A stretch of DNA of 64,000 nucleotides, taken from positions 49,500,183 to 49,564,182 of the forward strand of contig NW_024041150.1 in NCBI RefSeq assembly GCF_014851395.1, written 5' to 3'. The position numbers and the translations under genes were made by a program. This stretch comes from Micropterus salmoides. Its lineage: Eukaryota > Chordata > Actinopteri > Centrarchiformes > Centrarchidae. Within the stretch, counting starts at the first letter, position 1, and the number at the start of each line of letters is the position of its first letter. Shown in pieces: positions 39,681 through 52,520 of the stretch. Under the pieces are notes generated by a model. It worked only from the letters and a program-made list of their open reading frames with translations, was not told the DNA's origin and made no database searches.

Positions 39681-41850
39681 GATTGGCAGTTGTATAATAA
39701 CTGATGTTGAACTGAAAATGTGCGCAACGGCAGAGGAATCTAAGGAGGCGGCCTGCCGATCACGCTCACAGAGGTCCTACGGTAAGACAGCTGCAGCCTG
39801 TCTGTTATTGTCTGTCATTACATTTTGAGTATTTAAATCAAATCAAGACATCTGGGTCGTGGTGTAAAGAACATTCTTGTCTTGTGAAACTTTAAAAAAA
39901 TAAATCTGTCGTTACTTTATTTTATTATTATTCTATCAGACATTATATTGTTAGTGACAGTTGTGGTTGCAGTTCTTGATTTCTGTTGCTTTTATTTGAT
40001 AGAATTCTTATTTATGCACCAATAGACCAAAGCAAATTACTTGGAAGTTAAAACTTGTCAGTAAACCAGATTCTGATCTTTTTAGTTTGGGTGATAAAGC
40101 CTGGCTGTTTTTGGAGCTCTGCTCCCTCTGTGCTGGGGGGATTGTGCAATATTGCGACAGTCATTTCCTGTTAGAGCCCAACCGCAGTCTTTGATCTGAG
40201 ATAACACTAACCTGTCAAAAATAATGCACTAAGCAAGTAAGTACACAGTGTACGCAGTGTACTGCATGTTAGTGTACTCAGACCAGAACACGTCCAATGA
40301 TGTGTTGCAGTAATCCAGTCTGGAGGAGACAAAGGCCTGGACCAGCTTTTCAGCAGTACAATGATGATTACTGTGATTATTGATTATTGGTTACTGTGAT
40401 TTTCACAATAACTCTTTCATTACTGTAATTATCCGTTATACACAATGTGTTACTGTGTATTAGTACACTGTAACTGACTGTGCACAAACACAGAACATTA
40501 CTGTGGATCGTTCCTCCCTGGAGAGACTCAAAAGCTGATACGGATACTTGTTAATATTTCCTGCTGCCACGGAGTCCTTTACAGATTTCTCCTTAGCTGT
40601 CAAAAAAAATTAACAACGTCTGAAACAGCAAAGGTCTTATTACCCGAGTTGTGAATTCCCAATACATTGATCTAGGGCTGCACGATTAATCTAATCCCAA
40701 TCGTGATGTCGTCATGTGCGATTGCATAACCAAAAAGTGTGCGAGTTAAAAAAATAGAAAAGGTGTGTCTGCTCATTAACTCCGCCCACACCGGGCTCTC
40801 GCAAGTGCCCCTAAAAACAGATAAGATATACATATGATAAAAACATTCTACTCTTTATTCAGTGTTATAATATTTTTCTAATACACTCATGGACATGGAC
40901 AGAGCCTCTGCAGTGGGCAGATGGAGATTTAGCCAGATGTGCCAACATGTGCTGCTTCTAGCCGCCTCCTCCGTGGAGCAACACGCTCCCCTTGTTCTGA
41001 GGATCATTGTAGAGCTGCACGGTTTGGAGAAAAAGTCGTATTGCAATATTGTGGACAACATGCGATTATAATGGAACAAATAGTACTCTGAGTCTACTTG
41101 TTTGATTATCAAGGAAAATGCACAAAACATTTTGAAATGTGTATTTCTCAACTTGAACAAAGTTAAACAATATTTATAAAAATAACTATAAAAACCGAAG
41201 AAATATTGACAAAGACTTGGTGTTAAAGGAATTATTTATTTAAAGCCAATAAATGAGATTTTAAGAAGGGTCTCTTCACTGGATGCAGCTTACTATCTCA
41301 AAGTTCTCCAAACTCAGTAACCACCTTCCTCTCTGCCTTCTCACTTGCTTTCCTCGCTTTTGATACAGAATTCTTCTTTCTTTCTTCTTCGACGTCCCAC
41401 CTCTTGCCAACAGCGTGTTTCGCTCACCAAGCTCACAACATTTTTGAACTATTCTGCTCCGGGATCAAAGACGCCATCCTCCACTCATCCCAGTCGTCAG
41501 GGCTGGACGGGGACAAAAAATTGGCCCTGGCTGCCCGCCATGATCAGTCAGACAACCCCTCACCAAGACCCCATCCTTCCATTTAAGGGCTCAGATTAGG
41601 GGTGCAATGAAACACTTAGCCCATGAGACTTGACATTGCACATGACAGGGACAAGAATATATTTTAATAGGCCTACAGTTTAGAAAAACATCTATTGATG
41701 AAATATTTGATTTAGATTTTGATTTGAAATATAAGATTTAGAGCATTAAACACTTACTTTCCTGCATTCTGGCAACATTTTCTGCACCAGGGAAGAAATA
41801 AATTCGGGTGGCAGGTGACAATTCAGAATATAAAAATATTATAGAATAGA
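39681..41850. other. mixed repeats, no intact gene
   Basis: A minus-strand LINE scrap (KLVQAFVSSRLDYCN-like) lies at about 40285-40355. A GGGCTGCACGATTAATCT segment at 40675 is a common end of fish DNA elements. A plus frame at 41345-41599 is unsupported. Confidence 0.4.
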
Positions 41851-42180
41851 TGTGGTGTCTGAACAATGCTGCGACGATGTGTTGAGAAGAAATCCGCTTG
41901 ACACTGTTCTTGATTATCAAAGTTTATTACATCAAAGAATTCAGCATCAATTACAAGCTCTGCAGCAGCTTGGAGAGTGACCCAGCCCGATGACCACTCT
42001 GTCTCTCTGTACATCGAACACAGCTTATATAGGACATGTTTAGGTCTCTGCTAAAAACCTATAAGGGCACAGTGCTGTAAAATAAGTGTAACCATCTGTT
42101 AGACACCACAGAAGGGTACAGTCCCTTCATACACACTAATCTCTTTATACACACTAATCTCTACTCTACTTCCCCTAACA
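41851..42180 (-). repeat. retroviral-type solo LTR
   Basis: On the minus strand it reads TGTTAGGGG...CAGACACCACA. There is a TATA-like CCTATATAAGC near 42030, a polyadenylation signal AATAAA near 41925 and about 75 bp of U5-like sequence after it. That is the U3-R-U5 layout of an endogenous retroviral LTR. No internal region lies next to it and no target duplication is visible, so the edges are approximate. Confidence 0.6.
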
Positions 42181-43635
42181 CTGCACCCATCAATCATTAC
42201 TTCCCCATAAGGGTTCACTGTCCCTCTCACCAGCTGCAGAGCATTATGTTAAACTGTAATGGCCGGATACACATATGTTATACACCACATAGAATACAGA
42301 AATCAGTGGCTTATTATTGTTTTTAGCTTAAGTGACTTTTTTTGGACAACACAGACTTTTCTTGCACTGCATTATTTGTTGATTAATATTTCTTGGTGCA
42401 AGCTATTTTGCAAAACATTTTTAACAAATGCTTTCAAAAAGTGGTGGCTACATGTCCCCAGTGTCAATGAGCCTCCCTCCCTGCAGGCTGAGCTACTCCG
42501 TGTTCACCGCTTCACCTTCACCTCCTGCTCTCTCTCTCGCTCGGCCCTGTCACTTTGACTGTCACTCTGCTCTGTCTCACGCCTCCTCCTTCGATAGACT
42601 AAATTCTAAACTTCTAAATACTATCTTGCAATGTTGAGAACAATAAAAGAAGCAGCTCGTGCATTTGCTGAGACTTTTTATTTTAAAGAGTTGATCTAAT
42701 TCTCTCTTCAGTTTTTGAGATATCTGACAAAGAGACGAGTTTGAGTCTTTGAGTCGTCACATACGGACGCCTGGTCAAACCCCTTGGTGTCACTTTGTAA
42801 CGCAGCTGTACGTACGTACGGGAGTTGTGATGGGAAAAGTGACGCTTCTGACAGACTCAAATCTTCAGATCTTGTTCATTAAAGGATCATTTTTTTTATC
42901 TGTTGCCTTTTGCCAGTACAAATGTTGTATTTTGTCTAAATTTGGACAAATACTAGTTCCCTGTGTTTTTTTATGTAAGGTTAATTGTTATTAATTATGA
43001 TTTCAATGAGATTCTAAGTTGTTTTATTTGGAGGGAAATTTAGCTGTGTGATTTTTTTGAGAAACAAATTGGAAAATACGTCCACTTTTCATTGTGTGCG
43101 CTTCTTTTACTCAATACGAATGCTTATGCTGTTTTAAAATGATTTTATTGTAAAACAAATATCTAATAAGAGTGAGGGACATATGATTTCTATAAAATGT
43201 CATTTTACCACAGAACAAACAGAAAAACCACAGAAATATGTTGTTAATATTCAATTTAGCCACTACTCCGGCCACATCCGTCCATTTTCACAATCTTTCC
43301 TGAGAATATACGACCAGACCAGCCAGATATAATAGGTTATGTGTTAATAAAGTGACAAAAACTAAGTTGACAAAATTTGGATGTATTTTAATAATTTCTA
43401 CTGGTAGCTCAACACTGACAAAGTTTTACAATATTCAACATTTTCTGATTTTATCATGTAATATTAAGTTAGAATAATGCAGAAATCCTCAGAAAAGACA
43501 AATAGCTGCTAACAGTTACTTCATAAGTTAATAATGAACAGTTAAGTATCCATAGGTGTCCAGAGAATGACAACATGCAACATGTATTTTAAGCCCACAG
43601 AGTAACTGCATGTGATGCAGTCTATGCACAAAAGT
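42181..43635. other. AT-rich, no recognised gene
   Basis: Non-coding. Short open frames only. Confidence 0.45.
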
Positions 43636-44008
43636 GAGCGGTTGTCCACTAACCGGAAGGTTGGGACCCACAAATTGCTCGTGGTGGCTGTGCAATCAGT
43701 GTGAAAGTGTGGTGGTGGTGCAGTGGATAAGACCCGGGTTCAATCCCCCACTGTAAGCCATCCACCAATGTGTCCCTGAGCAAGACCTTAACCCCTAGTT
43801 GCTCCAGAGGTGTGCAACCTCTGACATGTATAGAAAGTCGCTTTGGATAAAAGCTAAATGAATAAATGTAATGTGTGTGAATGAGTAATTTTTCTGATGA
43901 GCAGTTGGCTCCCTGCTCATAGGTGGGTAAATATAATGAAGTGTAAAACACTCTGAGTGGTCGAAAAGGCTAGAAAAGCACTTACAATACAGACTATTTA
44001 CCATATGA
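43636..44008 (+). repeat. tRNA-derived SINE split by a nested SINE
   Basis: The head (GAGCGGTTGTCCACTAACCG) is at 43636-43705 and the tail (CTCTGAGTGGTCGAAAAGGC) at 43868-44008. Same family as 6083-6377, here on plus. The second-family SINE interrupts it. Confidence 0.75.
43706..43867 (+). repeat. second-family SINE, nested
   Basis: Carries GGTGGTGGTGCAGTGGATAA, CCGGGTTCAATCCCCCAC, CCCTGAGCAAGACCTTAACC and TAAATGAATAAATGTAA. Inserted inside an older SINE. Confidence 0.85.
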
Positions 44009-44226
44009 CAGTTTCGGAATTGGTGGCGAAACAGGAAAAAGTTCAGACTGTAGTTCAGCAAGCCCGGTGGAAAGCTCTGGGAGCCTGAACGCAGCTCTCC
44101 AAGAAATAAAAGATGCGGAAGAGGCCATCTTGTTACGTGACCTCTCTTGAAGTGACCTTCTTTACTGTACCAGAAAATAACTGGTAGGTGGTGCTAAAAA
44201 CGAGAATAATTAAGTTTAACATGAGA

Positions 44227-44726
44227 NNNNNNNNNNNNNNNNNNNNNNNNNNNNNNNNNNNNNNNNNNNNNNNNNNNNNNNNNNNNNNNNNNNNNNNNNN
44301 NNNNNNNNNNNNNNNNNNNNNNNNNNNNNNNNNNNNNNNNNNNNNNNNNNNNNNNNNNNNNNNNNNNNNNNNNNNNNNNNNNNNNNNNNNNNNNNNNNNN
44401 NNNNNNNNNNNNNNNNNNNNNNNNNNNNNNNNNNNNNNNNNNNNNNNNNNNNNNNNNNNNNNNNNNNNNNNNNNNNNNNNNNNNNNNNNNNNNNNNNNNN
44501 NNNNNNNNNNNNNNNNNNNNNNNNNNNNNNNNNNNNNNNNNNNNNNNNNNNNNNNNNNNNNNNNNNNNNNNNNNNNNNNNNNNNNNNNNNNNNNNNNNNN
44601 NNNNNNNNNNNNNNNNNNNNNNNNNNNNNNNNNNNNNNNNNNNNNNNNNNNNNNNNNNNNNNNNNNNNNNNNNNNNNNNNNNNNNNNNNNNNNNNNNNNN
44701 NNNNNNNNNNNNNNNNNNNNNNNNNN
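44227..44726. other. assembly gap
   Basis: Exactly 500 N. Frames reported across it are meaningless. The gap touches the left edge of the DIRS element. Confidence 1.
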
Positions 44727-45147
44727 TTTAGGTACAGTATAAATGTCTCGGGTCACGTATGTAACCCTGGTTCCCCGAGAAGGGGAACGAGACACTGCGT
44801 CAGTTACGACACTATGGGAACGCCTCTAGACGGAGCAGGTCTGAACGTGAATGAAATCACTCCAATCCTATTGGCTTGTTGCTAGAACGGTAAGGTGTGA
44901 CGGAATAACTGGAGGAGTATAAAGCACACCTGTACACACTCATCATTAGCTTAAACTATGAAGCAGGCGCTTCAGGCGGGGAGAGAGGTGCGGCGGGCCG
45001 ACGCAGTGTCCAGGGTTGCATACGTAACCCGAGACGTTCCCCTTCGAGGGAACTCGAACTGCGTCGGTTACGACACTATGGGAACGAGATACCCACTAAA
45101 CCGTGCCGAAAACCCCGCCTGCCCCAGTGTGCAATAAAGTGGCATGA

Positions 45148-45882
45148 CTAAGAGGAGAGCGCACGAGTGCCAGGTGCCGAAGGAAGGTCAAGACTGTAAA
45201 ACCGAATGAATGTGTGCGGAGTGGCCCAGCCAGCCGTTAAACAAACATCCTGCAAAGAGGCCCCGGAAAGGAGGGCTCGAGAGGCCGCCATGCCTCTGGT
45301 AGAATGAGCCCTCACAGCCACAGGTGAAGGCAAACCGCGCACCTGATAGGCCAGGGAAATAGTCTGAACAATCCAGTTGCTAATAGTATGTTTGGATGCA
45401 GGGAGCCCGGCCCTGGGAGACCCAAAACACACTAGCAGCTGGTCAGCCTTCCTCCAACGGGAGGACCTCAGAGTGTAAATACTCAGTGCTCTCACAGGGC
45501 AGAACAGATGAAGTCTCCCGTCCTCCGCCGTCACATGAGGTGGAGGATGAAATGCCTGCAGCACCATGGACCCTGCCGCACAAGAAGGTACTTTAGGGAT
45601 GTATCCTGGACGAGGGTGCAGGATAGCCCTAATATTCCCTGGGGCAAACTCCAGGCTTTGCGGGGAAACCGAAAGCGCTTGGAGATCCCCCACCCTCCTC
45701 AGAGAGGTGATAGCAAGGAGAAAGGCCATCTTGAGGGTCAAGTGCTTAGCCTCAGCTGACTCCAGGGGTTCGAAGGGGGCCTCAGCCAACGCCCCAAGAA
45801 CCACTGCCAGATCCCAAGTGGGAACCTTGGACCGAGTCGCAGGTAACAGGGTCCACCGACCGCTCCACTTCAGGCCGTACAT
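45148..45882 (-). pseudogene. DIRS tyrosine recombinase
   Basis: A 244-codon open frame. The catalytic Arg lies in SLRRVGDLQAL (about residues 60-70), the HxxR box in RAHSTRGMAAS (about 190-200) and the likely nucleophilic Tyr in FIRFYSLD (near 230). The domain is complete. It lacks a clear start of its own and would be expressed as part of the element's overlapping frames. Confidence 0.88.
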
Positions 45883-46301
45883 CCTCCGTGTGGACGGGGC
45901 CCTGGAGCTCAGGATGGTCTCAACTGCTCCGGCTGTTAGACCCGCCTCTAGGTACTGTGCCCCCTCAGGGCAGTCGCCATGTGGCGGGGCAAGGGTGAAG
46001 AACCTGCGCCTGGGACAGCAGGTCTCTCCTCAGAGGGACCCGCCACAGCGGGCCGTCCAGGAGCGACATGATGTCCGAGAACCACACCCGGGTTGGCCAC
46101 AACGGGGCTACGAGCAGTAGGCCGATATTGTCCTGGTGGACCCGCTCCAGAACCCCCGGGAGCAGAGCGACTGGGGAAAAAGCGTACAGACGTAGCCTCG
46201 GCCATGAATGTACCATGGCGTCCAGACCCAACGGGGCTGGAGGAACGAGAGAAAACCATAGCGGGCAGTGCGTAGTCTCTTGAGACGCAAACAAATCCAC
46301 G

Positions 46302-47490
46302 TCAATGGGGCCGAACTCTTCGCACAAGAGCTCCACCACTTCGGGGTGAAGTCTCCATTCCCCGGGCCTCAGCCCGTGCCTCGACAGCAGGTCTGCTCCC
46401 TGATTCTGCGTCCCCGGGAGATATATCGCCCTGAGCGATAGTAGCCTCTACTGGGACCACAGGAGGATCTGACGCGCCAGTCTGTACAGAGGGCGCGAGC
46501 ACAGACCGCCCTGGTGATTCAGATAGGCCACCACCGCTGTGTTGTCGGAACGAACCAGGACGTGGTGGCCTTGGAGATCGGGCAGGAAGCTCCTTAGAGC
46601 CTGGAACACCGCCAACATCTCGAGACAGTTGATATGCCACTCGGATTGATGCACCTGCCAGGATCCCCTTGCAAAGCGGCGGTCCATGACCGCGCCCCAG
46701 CCCGTGAGGGAGGCGTCTGTCGAAATGACCAGCCGGCGACCCTCCCAGCACAGGCCCTTCCAAACTGATAGGGAACGAAGACACTTGCGCGTAACCCAAA
46801 CCAGACGGAGAGGATTTCCCCTCGGGGAAAAACCCTTGTTCCTTAGCCACCACTGCAGGGGTCTCATGTGCAGCAGTCCAGATGGTATTACGCTGGACGC
46901 AGCCGCCAGGAGACTCGTTGAAAGTGTTTTATAGTGATGGCGTGGCCTAACTTCACCCCTTTCACGGCAGCCAATATGGTGTCGACACGTGCCGGAGACA
47001 ATTGTGCCCGCATCGTTGTCGAATCCCCTACTACCCCTAGGAACGTAGTCCGTTGGGTGGGCACCAGCACACTCTTCTTTGCGTTGAGCCTCAGCCCTAA
47101 ACGCCGCAGATGAGCCAGAACGACATCTCGATGCCGATACCGCCAACTCTCGAGACTGGGCTAGGATGAGCCAGTCGTCGATGAAGTTGAAATCCGGATG
47201 CCCTGGAGCCTCAGCTGGGCCAGTGCTGCATCCATACACTTGGTGAATGTGCGAGGGGCCAGACCGAAAATAGGGCGCATCCCTCCATCCTTTTTGGGGA
47301 CTATGAAGTACCAGCTGTAGAACCGGCGTCTATGTCTGGGGGGGAGACACGTTCCACGGCCGCTTTCCTCAGCAGAGTATGAACTTCCTGTCCCAACACC
47401 GGACCTTGCTCCGGGCGGACCACAGTCCAAACCACCCCCTCTCTTCTGTTGAATTTGGAGGGCGGGTTTTGAACTGTAGTCGAAACCCAT
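46302..47490 (-). pseudogene. DIRS reverse transcriptase and RNase H
   Basis: Overlapping minus frames. WYFIVPKKDGGMRPI (near 47330) and the catalytic FIDDWLILAQ (near 47180) mark the RT. RNase H shows VISTDASLTGWGAV, EWHINCLEMLAVFQAL and VRSDNTAVVAYLNHQGG. The following segment continues with PIDVDLFASQETTHCPLWFS at about 46300. At least three frame changes interrupt it. Confidence 0.88.
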
Positions 47491-47904
47491 GTATGGCAGT
47501 GCGCAGGACCCACGGAGAAATGTTCGTCAGGCTCCGCCAAGCCTCTGCAAAGTATGCCAACGGAACCCCTCGGGCTGGTGGTCGGTGTCTCGTGTGATCT
47601 TCTGGTGGACCCCTGAAGCCCCATAACGGCAGGGGAGAACCGCCGAAGATCCACGGTGAGTGAGTCTGAACGCCGCCTGACTGCAGACCCTGGGGGCAGG
47701 CAGTACGGCGTGGACTCGACGGTGGCAGGTGCGTCCTGAACGTGTAAATGGCGGGATAACATCACCCGTTGCCACGGCGGAGGGGACCTCGATGGGCCTC
47801 CGGGGGGGGGGGGGTGCGGGAGGGGAGAAAGACTCCCCTACCCCGGTCTTCCCTGAGCTCCGTCGGGACTGGATGACGGTCCTCAGATCGCGTCTCTCAG
47901 AAGG

Positions 47905-49121
47905 CTAAGGGTGAGAGCGCCGTCTCGCTGCCCCAGCTCCTCGGGGGGGCCCCCGAGAAGCGACACTCTGCTTCCTCTCCAGCCTCAGCTGCCTTGGGTC
48001 CAGACCGGCGAGGGAGGTACTGGCGGAACGCTTCGCCCTGCGTCTAACGCTCCGTGGTTCTGCGAAGCTCCACCAGATCTTCCTCAGAGGGACCCCCCCT
48101 CTGAACCATCTCCTGTAGCAGGTCGGCTTGGTAGGCTTGAAGCACGCCATGGTGAGCAAGCTCGCACCTGCCTGGCCCGCTGCCATGTACGCCTTCCCCA
48201 CGAGCGTAGATGTGGTGCGACATGGCTGGAGGGTAACGCCGGCTCCTCCAGGGAGGACGCAAGTCGAGGGGAGAGATAGCTCGCAAGCGCATCCTCGCAT
48301 AACCACGGTCCCTAACCCCCATCACATTACTGTAGTTCAGTGATCGGGGTGTGGAAAGCCATGTAGAGAAGGGTCTGCCCCATGATTACTCAGTTCATCA
48401 TGTAAATCAGGAAAGAATGGCTGAGACCGGCGTGGAGGTGGTGCGTGGTGCTTAAGAAACCTTTCATCAAGCTTACCACTAGCCAGTGGTGTCTGCTCCT
48501 CCTGTGGCCAGTTGATGTTGAGCTTAGCCACGGCTCTAGTCACCACCTCCAGCAGCACGTCATAGTAGCGCCAGATGACGCCGCCCAGACACCCGGAAGT
48601 CATCGTCCACTGCGCTGAGCACGTCCGCCTCCTCGGAGTCGGATTGCTGCAGCGTCTCCGGATCCAAACCGCGAGCGGGAGAAGCCGAGAACGGGCTCCC
48701 GAACGAGGAAAGGAAGCGTCGGAGCCAGCGGATGAAGGTCGGCAAAAAGCCTCAGCCGTCCCGAATCCTCCGACAGATCACGCTGTGAACCCATGAGTGA
48801 AGCCGCCGGGCCGCCTCAGCGGCCGCAGGGCCCACACCACAGGGAAAACACATCCGGCCATCCTCGGAAAGAGAGCCATGCTGTACCTCAGTACCCGCAC
48901 GGAAAGGGCTTTGCAATGGGCGCAAACAGCCCCCTCGAGAGCTGCCCGTGCGTGCTCCATCCCCAAACATGAGACACATATCTCATGAGAATCTCCATCC
49001 GTGATGTACCGAGGGCAAGAAAAAAACACCTTCTGTACATCTGGTTGCCGGACATGCTGGTAGACTTCTTCTTCAGGTAAGACATACTGCTTGTAGGACT
49101 GGAGCTTTCTTCAAACAACAT
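47905..49121 (-). pseudogene. DIRS Gag region
   Basis: Broken minus frames. A cysteine/histidine cluster (HEICVSCLGMEHAR then CAHC, near 48985-48910) and LVGKAYMAAGQAGASL near 48240 match the Gag scrap in the DIRS fragment at 15413. The region between 47490 and 47905 is G-rich and degraded. Confidence 0.7.
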
Positions 49122-49330
49122 ACAGAGCGCCTGCTGAATAGAAAAAAGCTAATGATGAGTGTGTACAGGTGTGCTTTATACTCCTCCGGTTATTCCGTCA
49201 CACCTTACCGTTCTAGCAACAAGCCAATAGGATTGGAGTGATTTCATTCACGTTCAGACCTGCTTCGCCTAGAGGCGTTCCCATAGTGTCGTAACCGACT
49301 CAGTTCGAGTTCCCTCGAAGGGCAACTCTG

Positions 49331-50574
49331 ACTCTGTGGACAGTTGCACTGAAAACACAACTTTGAGCTACATCACTGCAGTAATCACTGTTTAAACTAT
49401 GAAAACGGATCAGTGAACAGTAACCTTTCATATTGTAGTGTTTTTCATTATTAGCTGCATATATTCTGAATGTGTCTTGACAGCATTAATAAAATACAAA
49501 ATTGTCAAGATTTTATTAATGTAAAATAGACATCTAAAACTTTACAGTCAGTTTGAACCTATAGACAAAAATATTATGATAGGCTACCTGCTGGGTGTGA
49601 CTGTGACTTTACAATCACAGCTTCATTAGTAAACCGTCTCTTATATTTTTATCTACACCTGTTTTCATAGTCAGGTAGCAGATTGCCACCAGCATTTAGT
49701 CAGGTTACAGCTTAATAAATATAGCCTTCCTATTTAAAATGAATGTAATGGGCTGTAGGAGAATTCCAGCACTTTATCATTTATTAAGAAAATTCCGGTC
49801 TGTTAAATGATGACTGTGCAACACTGTATAAAGAGTACTAATGTACTAACGTATTGATCCTCCACTCCTGAGCCAATCATGGTCCATGACCATGGTGAAT
49901 CGTAGTATTGGAGCTCCATTGATGATGTCTTTTTTTCATCCCCTCACACGCACTTCCATCAGGCTCAACATAGTCATTTAACTAATTCTGATTAGCTATT
50001 CTGAAACCGAATACTAAGAGTTTCACAACTCAGGCTCAGTCAACTCAAAGCTCAGGGACAAGCTCAGACTTTAAGCCTTGAGGAGAATACACATTAAAAG
50101 AATACATTATTATATAGGCCTACACATTAATAAATAAAAGATAAAAATATTTATATGAGCGCCATCAAATGCACCTACTACTCCTGTAAAGCCGGCTGTT
50201 TGCATGAACTGTGTTTACTTCTGTTGGATTACGGGGGAAGTTGATTAAACGTGTGACGATGTGTGTAGCTGTAAGTGCTAAAATTGTTTCTATGACTATT
50301 CAGCTTATTGATGGTTGTGACAGATCACAATGCTCTGCATTGTTGCGTTTGTCCTGTGGAAAATAAATGAAGCGTCATGACAACCTTCAGTTTAACTGAA
50401 AAGGCATGACTGCGTAAAGTCAGTGGTGAGGTGACGTTCCTCACCAACTCGCTGACAAAGATGATGCCTGCACTGTCCGCCCCCCCCGTCTTATTAACTG
50501 CACGTCCTTAAATCAGAAACATAGAGAGTGAGAGTGATTCTTAGCTTTGAGAAATAAAAAGTTCTTTTAAAGTT
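49331..50574. other. AT-rich; holds one arm of an inverted repeat
   Basis: No gene. The block 50265-50457 (GTTGCGTTTGTCCTGTGG and neighbours) is an inverted, diverged copy of 62865-63035. Confidence 0.5.
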
Positions 50575-50780
50575 CTTTCTTTTCTCAGTGATAAGGAAGA
50601 ATTTAGAAAGTTGCATGGCGCTGTGGAGAGCTCTCAGCAGCAATAGTGTATGGATCATGCGTAATATTCATCCAGCCAGAGGGAACAATCACCAACCGTT
50701 CACAGTGCGTCACTCGTACTAGCAACACAACCTGTACCAGAGAGGGAGTGGGGCGGTGGAGCGTACAGAGCTGCTGCAGG
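50575..50780. repeat. fold-back repeat, copy 3 of 3, right arm missing
   Basis: Matches copies 1 and 2 from the AGAAAGTTG segment through CATCCAGCCAGAGGGAACAA to GGAGCGTACAG, then diverges before the right arm. Confidence 0.65.
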
Positions 50781-51121
50781 TATTATAAACAGGTTTATGT
50801 TTTAGAAATTAAATTTAGAGTAAAATGTAGTTTTTATACACTAAAAGTTAACTGCCCACGTATGTGGATGTCGTCCAACAGTGGACTCAGATTACATTAA
50901 GTTGGATTTCTGTAACCATTCATCTATCATTATTTTCAAGGATGTGATATTTGTATCATGAAGTTAAATGAGGATAACAATATGCTACTGGATTTCCGCA
51001 TAAATGTGTGTTTCTTCTATTTGTTCCTAAAATATGAAAAATTATTTTATAATAAAAAATAATTTTATTGTTAATTTTAAACTATTGAGCTTAAATACAA
51101 GCATAACATGACATTAAAAAC
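50781..51121. other. AT-rich, nothing recognised
   Basis: Non-coding. Confidence 0.5.
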
Positions 51122-51299
51122 TTAACCCTTGTGTGGTGTTCATATTTTTGATATTCAGCCAGTGTTCATGGGTCTGGTGGACCCGCTGCATTTTGGGGTT
51201 TTTAATTCAACACAATCAAACAATTTTATGTTAAAATACTCAACAGATGTTTACTTCATCCCAGTTATGTCTATGAAGATTCTCAGTCATCCAGGTCAT

Positions 51300-51655
51300 A
51301 GTTATCCAACGAAGGTTAAAATCAAGGGCAGCTGGACTTGGTTGAAGATACTGGAAGACGTTTCGTCCTTCATCAAAAGGACTTCTTCAGTTCTGACTGA
51401 CTGGCAGGGAAACTCAGCTATTTAACCTCAGTGGGGTCGTTATCCCGGGTCATCGATACCGCTGGTTCGTTAGTGTTCCTTGTTGCTGTGACGACAGTCG
51501 TTACAGTCGTTAAGACTACCGGTGGCCAAGACTGAACGACCATCGTTGGTATCTTCACCTCAGGCCAATAGGTTACGTTTGTTGAGTTTCCTGGGAAGTG
51601 ATGAAAGGACAGCATTGTAAGTGGGGGATAAGTGGTGGCGTACATCCCAATTACA
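51300..51655 (-). mobile_element. Penelope terminal fragment nested in piggyBac
   Basis: Closely matches 24291-24640, including the hammerhead-like motif at 51357-51390. Coding parts are absent, as expected from 5' truncation. Confidence 0.85.
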
Positions 51656-51802
51656 AGCAATATAAACAGCATATATGGTTAATATTTTCTCTTTACCTTT
51701 GTTAGATCACATTTAAGAATTAAAGTGCTACTGGTTTTTTGGTTTATTTTTTACTAAAATGACATAAAAAAAAAGAAAATCAAATATAATCAAGGTATGA
51801 GA

Positions 51803-52042
51803 TTATAAAAAGAAATTCAACAAATTTATAAATGAAGCAAGGTTTTTCATAACTATTGACTTTGGTCCTGTGGCTCGTCTTCGTTTTGGAACTAGGTGAT
51901 GCTCAATCTCATCCTCTTCTTCAAAGTCACTGTCAGAAATGTGATCTTCACATTCTGAAACCTCTTCTTGTACATCATCAAAATCTTCTGTCTCTTCCAA
52001 AATCAATTGCAAGGCCCTCTGAGCAGTTAATTTTTTGGCCAT
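51803..52042 (-). pseudogene. piggyBac transposase N-terminus
   Basis: A 79-codon frame starting MAKKLTAQRALQLILEE, followed by an acidic stretch (SDSDFEEEDEIEHH) and then divergence. This resembles the acidic N-terminus of PGBD4-like transposases. The DDD catalytic domain and cysteine-rich C-terminus are missing. Confidence 0.75.
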
Positions 52043-52520
52043 CTTGATCAGTTGTGATAAGAAACCACACTGGTAAAGCTACATTTATTGTGTCCCGCCC
52101 CCAATTTAGAGAAAATAAATATTGGTTCCCACAAGACAGAGGGTAAAATGTGCGGGAATGTGAGAGCAGACGGTGTTGGTGCTTAGATTTTGCAACAATG
52201 TTGGGACCTTGTGCGGGAACGGCAGGTGCAGAAACACAAAACTCACACAGGACAGGAGGAGGACAGAGTAAAGGTACACAGGACCTACAGTTTCCACACT
52301 TTTATTAGCCTCAGGTCCAGTAGACCCGGACATCCTGTGTGTAATGTAAATGTGTAGGGGGGTGTACAGTGTGTTTTCATTGAAAATGTGTTCTGATATA
52401 TATTCTTCACAGAAAATGAGCCAAGGCCAATGAGTTTGAAAAAATAAATAATGGTATAATTTTTCTTTTGATAAAAAATGAAAACGGGTCCAACAGACCC
52501 GAACACCATACAAGGGTTAA

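Larger units (their letters stand above)
44745..49330 (-). mobile_element. DIRS-type retrotransposon, nearly full length, frameshifted
   Basis: Inverted terminal repeats: 44800-44965 on the left matches the reverse complement of 49125-49285 almost base for base (CCTATTGGCTTGTTGCTAG and similar). An internal region at 45000-45090 repeats terminal words, like the internal complementary region of DIRS elements. Coding order on minus is Gag, RT, RNase H, tyrosine recombinase. DIRS elements integrate by a tyrosine recombinase and so leave no target duplication. Frames are broken in several places. The N gap sits just outside the left end. Confidence 0.92.
51126..52516 (-). mobile_element. piggyBac transposon, internally deleted
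   Basis: Terminal repeats CCCTTGTGTGGTGTTC (left) and GAACACCATACAAGGG (right) are inverted copies with one mismatch. Both sides carry TTAA (51122-51125 and 52517-52520), the piggyBac target. Subterminal GGGTCTGGTGGACCCG and its counterpart CGGGTCCAACAGACCCG are short palindromes. Only the transposase N-terminus remains (52042-51803). A Penelope end is inserted at 51300-51655. Confidence 0.9.

Noticed and set aside
44133..44795. long open frames on both strands
   Set aside because: They span the 500-N assembly gap and have no content.
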